From the NCBI GenBank assembly GCA_900769835.1, contig CAAGIE010000030.1:1-11040 (forward strand): a DNA stretch of 11,040 nucleotides, written 5' to 3'. The notes below the pieces were generated by a model, which saw only the letters and a program-made list of their open reading frames with translations, did not search any database and had not been told where the DNA came from. Source of the stretch: an uncultured Oscillospiraceae bacterium (GTDB lineage Bacteria; Bacillota; Clostridia; Oscillospirales; Oscillospiraceae). Shown piece by piece: positions 6,219-11,040 of this stretch. Made by a program: the position numbers and the translations under genes. Position 1 is the first letter of the stretch. Every line of letters starts with the position of its first letter.

Positions 6219-7253
6219 ATGATCGAAAAAGTCTATGCCGACTATGCCTGGGAGCAGACCGCCGCGCTGCTGGCCATCGACTCCCCCACCGGCTTCACCG
6301 GTAACGCATCCGTGTGGCTGAAAAATGCCTTTGAGAGCCTGGGCTGCCCCGTCACCGTCACGGAAAAGGGTGGTATTCTGGCAGATTTAGGCGGTGAGGG
6401 TGAGGGTCTGCTGCTGGCCGCCCACACCGACACTCTGGGCGCTATGGTCTGCCAGGTAAAGGGCAACGGCCGGTTGAAACTCACCCCCCTGGGCGGTATG
6501 AACGCCAACAACGGCGAAGCGGAAAATGTCCGTGTCTACACCCGCTCCGGCAAGGTGATCGAGGGCACTTTGCAACTTTGCAACGCATCTGTCCACGTCA
6601 ACGGCGACTACTCCTCCGCAAAGCGGAGTTTTGACACCACGGAGGTGGTGCTGGACGAGGAGGCGGACAGTGCCGCAGACGTGGAAAAACTGGGCATTCA
6701 GGTGGGCGACATCGTATGCTTCGACCCCCGCACCCGCCGCACCGCTTCCGGCTACCTCAAGAGCCGTTTCCTGGACGATAAGTTATCTGTGGGTATTCTG
6801 CTGGGCTTTGCCAAGTACCTCAAGGACAACGCCATCACCCTCCCCCGCAAGGTCTATGCCTACATCACCGTTTACGAAGAGGTGGGTCACGGCGGCAGTG
6901 CTTCCATCCCCGCCGGCATTTGCGAAGCCATCAGCGTGGATATGGGTTGTGTGGGCGACGGCCTTAGTTGCACCGAGCGGCAGGTTTCCATCTGCGCCAA
7001 GGACTCCGGCGGTCCCTACGACTATAACGTTGTGGGCAAACTCATCGAAGCCGCCAAGAAGACCGGTGCAGACTACGCTGTGGATGTTTACCCCTACTAC
7101 GGCTCCGATGTGGAGGCCACCCTGCGGGCAGGCTACGATCTGCGCCATGGCCTGATCGGCGCCGGTGTCTATGCCAGCCACGGCTACGAGCGCAGTCATA
7201 TCGACGGTGTGTATAACACCCTGAAGGTACTGTGCGGTTATCTGGATCTGTAA
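6219..7253 (+). CDS. M42-family cytosolic metallo-aminopeptidase
   Basis: 344 aa, the normal size for M42 (TET/FrvX/glutamyl aminopeptidase) enzymes. Co-catalytic metal and catalytic residues are visible: HTD (His69, Asp71), FLDDK (Asp186/187), YEEVG (Glu220 catalytic base, Glu221 ligand), VDMG (Asp241) and the last ligand in ERSHIDG (His327). Residues from about 75 to 165 match the inserted beta domain of the family. The family forms large tetrahedral cytosolic assemblies that trim peptides from the N-terminus. The frame is open from 6048, but AAAGGAG (6204-6210) eight bases before the ATG at 6219 and the family start select this codon. It has no co-directional neighbour; its own promoter and terminator flank it, so it is monocistronic. 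HTDTLG and EEVGHGGSAS deviate slightly from the commoner HMDEIG and EEVGxRGA. Specificity cannot be read from the sequence, and an M20/M18 relative is less likely. Confidence 0.9.
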   Translation: MIEKVYADYAWEQTAALLAIDSPTGFTGNASVWLKNAFESLGCPVTVTEKGGILADLGGEGEGLLLAAHTDTLGAMVCQVKGNGRLKLTPLGGMNANNGEAENVRVYTRSGKVIEGTLQLCNASVHVNGDYSSAKRSFDTTEVVLDEEADSAADVEKLGIQVGDIVCFDPRTRRTASGYLKSRFLDDKLSVGILLGFAKYLKDNAITLPRKVYAYITVYEEVGHGGSASIPAGICEAISVDMGCVGDGLSCTERQVSICAKDSGGPYDYNVVGKLIEAAKKTGADYAVDVYPYYGSDVEATLRAGYDLRHGLIGAGVYASHGYERSHIDGVYNTLKVLCGYLDL

Positions 7254-7260
7254 AAAGCAT

Positions 7261-7296
7261 CACCCCGAACACATTTCGTGTTCGGGGTGTTTTTTT
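7261..7296. terminator. Bidirectional intrinsic terminator between the M42 gene and lgt
   Basis: A perfect 12-bp stem (7261-7272 with 7278-7289) and a 5-base loop, followed on the plus strand by seven T (7290-7296). On the minus strand a T5 run follows after four bases (complement of 7254-7256 and neighbours). It ends both the M42 gene, whose stop lies 7 bases upstream, and the lgt operon, whose stop codon overlaps the T-run. Confidence 0.95.
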
Positions 7297-8248
7297 ATTC
7301 TTCTTCAGCAGTTTCTTCGGTTTCTTCGACCTCTTCGGTCTCCTCGGTTTCCTCGGTTTCTGCTACGTATTCGTATTCCATTTCTTCGTCTGCCAACTTC
7401 TGCGCCCGCTCCTGCTGCACCACAAACAAAGCCTTCTTGGGAGGGTTGAAGTACTTCAGAACCAGGATCACCACTGCGATAATGCAACTCACCGCCGCCA
7501 GCACCTGACTGAAGCGGATCTTCTCGCCCAAAACCTCACGCATAAAATACAGACTATCCGTCCGCAGACCCTCGATGAAGGTGCGGCCCAGGCCATACCA
7601 TGCCACATAGCCCAGCGCGATCTGGCCGTCATACTTCCGCTTTTTGGAGAGGAAGTGCAGCAGCGCAAAGCCCGCCGCATTCCACAGGGACTCGTAAAGG
7701 AATGTGGGATGATAGGGGCCCATGTAACCGTCAAAGGTCATACCCAGGAAGAAATTGGTTTCACAACCGTGAGCCTCCCGATTGATAAAGTTGCCCCAGC
7801 GGCCGATGCTCTGGCCGATCAAGAAACTCAGCGCCACCAGATCCAGCACTGCAAACAGATTGACCTTCTTGAGTTTACTGAACAGGATCACGCACAGTGC
7901 CGCGCCGATCACACCGCCGTAAATTGCCAGTCCGCCTTCCCAGATGTACAGAATGCTGATGGGATTGCTTTTATACTGGCTCCACTCAAAAATGCAGTAG
8001 TACAAACGGGCGCAGATCACTGCCACGGGCATGATCCACAGAAAGCCGTCCAGAATATCATCCTGCTTCAGTCCGAACTGACGGCTCCGCTTCAGGCCGT
8101 AGATCACCGCCAGTATCATGCCGATGGCGATGATCAGTCCGTAAAAACGGAACTCGAAAGAGCCGATCTCAAAGCCCAAAGGCGGATTGAGCTCCAGCCC
8201 CAACTTGGGAAATTCAATCGATTGGGATGCGGGGATCCATTTAGCCAT
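7295..8248 (-). CDS. lgt: Prolipoprotein diacylglyceryl transferase
   Basis: 317 aa integral membrane enzyme that transfers diacylglyceryl from phosphatidylglycerol to the lipobox cysteine of prolipoproteins. The Lgt signature GRWGNFINREAHG (149-161) is present with Arg150, Asn153 and Glu158, as are YGL near TM1 (36-38), IWEGGLAIYGG (102-112) and the late GRTFIEGLR (221-229). About seven hydrophobic helices lie between 33 and 267. By my alignment the position of E. coli His103 is Tyr110 here. After the last helix a tail of about 50 residues ends in a Thr/Glu block (297-317, TEE units), unusually acidic for Lgt. The ATG overlaps the stop of the upstream M16 gene by eight bases (ATGGCTAA). AGGAGG nine bases before it lies inside that gene's last codons, so translation is coupled. 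Confidence 0.97.
   Translation of the reverse strand: MAKWIPASQSIEFPKLGLELNPPLGFEIGSFEFRFYGLIIAIGMILAVIYGLKRSRQFGLKQDDILDGFLWIMPVAVICARLYYCIFEWSQYKSNPISILYIWEGGLAIYGGVIGAALCVILFSKLKKVNLFAVLDLVALSFLIGQSIGRWGNFINREAHGCETNFFLGMTFDGYMGPYHPTFLYESLWNAAGFALLHFLSKKRKYDGQIALGYVAWYGLGRTFIEGLRTDSLYFMREVLGEKIRFSQVLAAVSCIIAVVILVLKYFNPPKKALFVVQQERAQKLADEEMEYEYVAETEETEETEEVEETEETAEEE
7312..7356 (-). repeat. Five 9-base tandem units encoding Thr-Glu-Glu in the Lgt tail
   Basis: Five consecutive 9-base units (starting at 7312, 7321, 7330, 7339 and 7348), differing by one to three bases, encode TEE/VEE repeats at the Lgt C-terminus. The unit is a multiple of three, so copy-number change would keep the frame. 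Located just before the stop codon. Confidence 0.7.
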
Positions 8249-9539
8249 TTTCCTCTTCCTCCTCTTTTACATTCGGCAGGATCACCGAAAGGGTCGCCCG
8301 CTCCGGGACGAACACCCGACGGATAAATTCCTGCACTTCCTCCCGGGTCACCTGCTGATAGGCCTCCGGGAAGCGGAAATAATCCAAATTTGAAAAATAA
8401 TACGCACAAATGCGGAAATTGGTCGCATCAAACTTATCCAGACCGCGGATCCGCTGACCCATAGCACTGCGCTTGAGCCGCAGGAAATCCTCCTCCGGGA
8501 TGCCCTCACGAGCCAGTTCCTCTGCCTTTTTGCAGATCTCCCGAAGCACGATCTTGCCCTTCCAGCCTTCGCCGCCCATAGTGATCTGGGCCATACCGTC
8601 CATAGTGTCAAAGCCGCAGCCAAAGGAAGTGCCAATGACATTTTTCTCGTAAAGCCGCAGGTACAGTTCCGAGGACTCACCAATCAGCGCCTCTGCCGCC
8701 AGATCGCCCACGATCTCCCGATGGAGCATATCAAAGCCATCTCCCACCGGCTCGCACTTAAAGCCGATGCTATAGACCGGTCTTGCCACGTCCATATGAT
8801 CCAGGATCTCTGCCTGCACCGTTGTCATAGGCTCCTGCCAGTCCCGCAAAAGGGCGGCATTGGGGCGCTCTCTGGGAGGCAACGCTTCTTCCGCCACCCG
8901 GCAAAGCGCCTGAGGATCGATATCGCCGATGACACACAAAAGCATATTCTCGGGATGGTAAAACGCCTTGTGGCAAAGGTGGAGCATTTCCGGCGTGATT
9001 TTCGCAATACTCTCCACAGTGCCCAAGATCGGCTCCCGCACCGGGTGGGTGCTATAAGAGATCCGCGTCAGATTCTCAAAGCATTTCGCCTCGGGGTTAT
9101 CCTGATAAATGCCGATCTCCTGACCGATGATGCCCTGCTCCTTATCCACGCTCTCCCGGGTAAAATAGGGGGTGGACACAAACTCCAGCAAAAGCCGCAG
9201 GCTCTCATAAAAGCCGTTGGTGCAGGAGAACTGGTAGGCGGTCATATAGTAACTGGTAAAGGCATTGGCAAATGCGCCCAGCGCCGCAAATTCCTCGTTG
9301 ATATCCCGCTGACCGGGCATATCGAACATCTTATGCTCCAGGAAATGGGCGATGCCCTCCGGCACCTGCACTTCCTCCCCGTCCAGCATAAAACGGGTGT
9401 CAATGGCGCCGAAATTAGTGGCAAAATATGCCAGTTTTTTCCGAAAGCCCGGTCGCGGCACCAGGATCACCCGCAGACCGCAGGTCAGAGTGGTTTCGTA
9501 GACCGTTTCCTTGAGTTGGGGATAGTATTTCTTTTCCAT
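8241..9539 (-). CDS. Active M16-family zinc peptidase (YmfH-like subunit)
   Basis: 432 aa from the ATG at 9539. The inverted zinc motif HFLEH (His65, Glu68, His69) is intact and a QEIGIYQDNP segment supplies the distal ligand Glu141, 76 residues after the first His, as in the M16 family. The size and pairing with a dead M16 neighbour match the Bacillus YmfF/YmfH pair, which current family naming associates with EF-P modification; the true substrate is unknown. No signal peptide is seen, so it is cytoplasmic. Start choice: a GTG at 9542 is in frame, but the G-rich ribosome site (AGGGGGG) is seven bases from the ATG and only four from the GTG, and the ATG forms a TGATG junction with the upstream stop. 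The protein ends in VKEEEEENG, whose codons also form the lgt ribosome site. Codon use matches its neighbours. Confidence 0.93.
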   Translation of the reverse strand: MEKKYYPQLKETVYETTLTCGLRVILVPRPGFRKKLAYFATNFGAIDTRFMLDGEEVQVPEGIAHFLEHKMFDMPGQRDINEEFAALGAFANAFTSYYMTAYQFSCTNGFYESLRLLLEFVSTPYFTRESVDKEQGIIGQEIGIYQDNPEAKCFENLTRISYSTHPVREPILGTVESIAKITPEMLHLCHKAFYHPENMLLCVIGDIDPQALCRVAEEALPPRERPNAALLRDWQEPMTTVQAEILDHMDVARPVYSIGFKCEPVGDGFDMLHREIVGDLAAEALIGESSELYLRLYEKNVIGTSFGCGFDTMDGMAQITMGGEGWKGKIVLREICKKAEELAREGIPEEDFLRLKRSAMGQRIRGLDKFDATNFRICAYYFSNLDYFRFPEAYQQVTREEVQEFIRRVFVPERATLSVILPNVKEEEEENG

Positions 9540-10801
9540 CACTTATCCCCCCTGAGTATATATTGGGTGTGGAAGGTATAACTTTGTGCTGCCTGCCGCA
9601 CCTGCTCCGGCGTGACTTTTTCCACCGCCGCCAGATATTTCTCCAGACTCAGATCTGCCTGCGCCAGCAGCATCGTGGTATGGTACTCCTCGATCACGCC
9701 GGGAGAGTCCTGGGCGCTCTGCAAAGAGGAAGTCAGCCCCTGCTTTGCCGCCGCAAGTTCCTGAGGTGTGATATCGCCGTCCTTGCAGGCCTGCACCTGA
9801 CGGAAGATCTCTTCCTTTGCAATATCCAACTTATCCGCATCCACACCGGCGGTGATCACCAAAATGCCCTTACTGCTGCGGAACGAAGCAGAAATATCAT
9901 AGCAGAGGGACAACTTTTCCCGCACATTCATAAAGAGTTTACTGGTCATACCACTGCCCAGCACATTGTTAAGCACCTGCAGTGCCGCAAACGCCTCGTC
10001 CCGAACGGTGGTGGGGGTAACGTAACTCAGGCACAACCGGGCCTGCACCACGTCCATATACTCGGTCAGTTCCACTGCGCCGCCGTCGCAAAAGCCCGTC
10101 TGGTCGGGTAAGGGCTTTGCCTCTTTTGCCAGCGCATCGCAGAGGGGCGCCAAAAGCGTTTCCACCTCTTCGGGAGATTTCTGACCCACATAGAACAGTT
10201 CCACGGGGCATTCGGACAGGATCTTTTTGTACTGCGCCCAGGCGCTCTGGGGGGTAATGGCGCGGACATCCTCGATCTCACCGGAACGGGGAATGCCGTA
10301 GGAATCCTGACTGCACATCGCCTGCATCATTCTCTGCACCGCGTAGCCGCGCTTATCGTTCATAACGCTCTTGATGCCTGCGATCTGGTTCTTCTTTTCC
10401 ACCTTCACAAAATCGGGAGAAAATGCGCCATCCACCTGCACCGGCTTTAATAAAAGTTCCTGCAGAAAAGCGATCACAGGCTCCATCACCCGGTCGTCCT
10501 CCAGAGTATAATCATCGGAAATGAACCCGCAATAAAGTCCCAGACACTGATGGTCGCCAATGCGGCGCACCAGCGGGCCAACGGTGGCGCCATATAAATC
10601 GTCCAGCCGCAGAGTGATCTGCCGCAGATCCGGCGCACTTTCGCAACCGCAAAGCAGGACATTGGGGATCAGGGCATTCACCGCCGCTTCTTCCCGTCGC
10701 ATCGGCCGCACAAACTGCACGCTCAGGCAGTTCTGCTTGAACCGATGATCGGTATAGCACCGCAGAGTGATCCCGTCGGTAAGTTTCTTCGTAGTAAGCA
10801 T
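9539..10801 (-). CDS. Catalytically inactive M16-family subunit (YmfF-like)
   Basis: 420 aa with the two-domain M16 fold pattern but no HxxEH: the region where the zinc motif should sit reads NALIPNVLLCGCE (42-54). The substrate-binding Arg/Tyr motif of inactive M16 subunits is retained in VREKLSLCY (293-301; Arg294, Tyr301), preceded by LGSGMTSKLF (281-290). This division, one subunit with zinc and one with the R/Y pair, is typical of heterodimeric M16B peptidases, so it should pair with the product of the next gene. The ATG at 10801 has AGGAG five to six bases upstream. It is the first gene of a three-gene operon with the active M16 peptidase and lgt; the stop at 9539-9541 overlaps the next ATG by one base. 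The exact biological substrate is not known. Confidence 0.92.
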   Translation of the reverse strand: MLTTKKLTDGITLRCYTDHRFKQNCLSVQFVRPMRREEAAVNALIPNVLLCGCESAPDLRQITLRLDDLYGATVGPLVRRIGDHQCLGLYCGFISDDYTLEDDRVMEPVIAFLQELLLKPVQVDGAFSPDFVKVEKKNQIAGIKSVMNDKRGYAVQRMMQAMCSQDSYGIPRSGEIEDVRAITPQSAWAQYKKILSECPVELFYVGQKSPEEVETLLAPLCDALAKEAKPLPDQTGFCDGGAVELTEYMDVVQARLCLSYVTPTTVRDEAFAALQVLNNVLGSGMTSKLFMNVREKLSLCYDISASFRSSKGILVITAGVDADKLDIAKEEIFRQVQACKDGDITPQELAAAKQGLTSSLQSAQDSPGVIEEYHTTMLLAQADLSLEKYLAAVEKVTPEQVRQAAQSYTFHTQYILRGDK

Positions 10802-10830
10802 AGATACTCCTAAATTACATATTATCCCCT

Positions 10831-10859
10831 ATTATATACTGTCGCGGAAAAAATAGCAA
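10831..10859 (-). promoter_or_regulatory. Sigma-A type promoter for the M16-M16-lgt operon
   Basis: On the minus strand: TTGCTA (10859-10854), 17 bases, TATAAT (10836-10831). Initiation near 10824 gives a short leader of about 22 bases with the AGGAG ribosome site. It differs by a single base from the -35 of the cps and WG promoters. Confidence 0.75.
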
Positions 10860-10863
10860 CGAA

Positions 10864-10881
10864 TTTTCTGTAAACAGAAAA
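10864..10881. repeat. 8-bp inverted repeat next to the thrS terminator
   Basis: TTTTCTGT, two bases, ACAGAAAA: a perfect 8-bp dyad between the thrS terminator and the M16 promoter. It sits just upstream of the -35 hexamer at 10854-10859, so it may be an operator. It may equally be a by-product of the A/T runs. Confidence 0.35.
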
Positions 10882-10907
10882 AGGAAGCCCGGGAGGGCTT
10901 CCTTTTT
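10878..10907 (-). terminator. Intrinsic terminator of thrS
   Basis: A 10-bp stem (10881-10890 with 10895-10904) and a 4-base loop, followed on the minus strand by a T5 run (10882-10878). It begins a few bases after the thrS stop. A/T runs on both sides extend the stem to about 13 bp and would let it work on the plus strand too. Confidence 0.92.
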
Positions 10908-10909
10908 TA

Positions 10910-11040
10910 TTACACTTCTTTGCTCTTCTGGGCGATCTCCAGCAGGCACTTTGCCATAAACTCGTCGGGGGTCATTGCGCCCAGGTCCTCACCCTTACGG
11001 GTACGGACGGACACGGTGCCGTTCTCCATATCCCGGTCGC
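10910..11040 (-). CDS. thrS: Threonyl-tRNA synthetase, C-terminal end only
   Basis: The last 42 codons and TAA stop of a gene entering from the right edge. The peptide reads DRDMENGTVSVRTRKGEDLG, then AMTPDEFMAKCLLEIAQKSKEV. The pattern E-N-G-T-V-x-V-R-x-R-x-G-E-D-L-G-x-M followed by an acidic helix is the characteristic end of the ThrRS anticodon-binding domain, which binds tRNA-Thr. The rest of the protein (editing, catalytic core) is outside the window, so completeness cannot be judged. A terminator follows at once and the next operon has its own promoter, so thrS is transcriptionally separate from the M16 genes. A ProRS or GlyRS tail is less likely from the motif. Confidence 0.9.
   Translation of the reverse strand, partial: DRDMENGTVSVRTRKGEDLGAMTPDEFMAKCLLEIAQKSKEV

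Noticed and set aside
9540..9542. GTG as start of the active M16 peptidase
   Set aside because: It is only four bases from the ribosome site, while the ATG at 9539 has better spacing and a standard TGATG junction. The difference is one residue.

Overview
The window looks like part of a Clostridia (Firmicutes/Bacillota) chromosome, most plausibly an Oscillospirales/Ruminococcaceae-type gut anaerobe. The evidence is strong AGGAGG-type ribosome sites, sigma-A style promoters in AT-rich gaps, a moderately GC-rich coding bias that avoids TTA/CTA/TCA codons, and gram-positive gene families (a CpsC/CpsD/YwqE phosphoregulatory set and a YmfF/YmfH-like M16 pair). The genus assignment is inference. Nine genes are visible; the first and last are cut by the window edges. 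No gene-free stretch exceeds 300 bases. I see no tRNA, rRNA, CRISPR array, insertion sequence or phage gene.

Layout. (1) 1-1409, minus: a WG-repeat protein with a proline-rich cytoplasmic N-terminus, one membrane segment ending in a lipobox-like cysteine, and at least ten WG-type beta repeats; it runs off the left edge. It has its own promoter. (2) 6009 down to 1637, minus: a four-gene exopolysaccharide control operon, cpsC (chain-length/kinase adaptor), cpsD (tyrosine kinase), a YwqE/CpsB PHP phosphatase, then a CapD/EpsC-type membrane nucleotide-sugar 4,6-dehydratase. It starts at a promoter near 6069-6097 and ends in a very strong hairpin. (3) 6219-7253, plus: a stand-alone M42 metallo-aminopeptidase, divergent from the cps operon, with its own promoter and a bidirectional terminator. 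(4) 10801 down to 7295, minus: an operon of a catalytically dead M16 subunit, an active M16 zinc peptidase and lgt (prolipoprotein diacylglyceryl transferase), all overlapping. (5) 11040-10910, minus: the C-terminus of threonyl-tRNA synthetase and its terminator.

How the genes fit together. cpsC, cpsD and the phosphatase form the usual phosphorylation cycle controlling polymer length and export. CapD supplies a 4-keto-6-deoxy amino sugar precursor and is a known type of tyrosine-kinase target. No glycosyltransferase, flippase or polymerase follows, so the polymer genes must lie elsewhere. The WG gene and the cps operon have matching promoter hexamers (TTGCAA, 17 bp, TATAAT). Lgt would lipidate envelope lipoproteins, possibly including the WG protein if its buried lipobox is used.

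The least ordinary items are the WG protein's architecture, the tyrosine-rich tail on CpsC in addition to the one on CpsD, the unusual hairpin after capD, an insertion inside the CapD catalytic domain, and the acidic repeat tail on Lgt.
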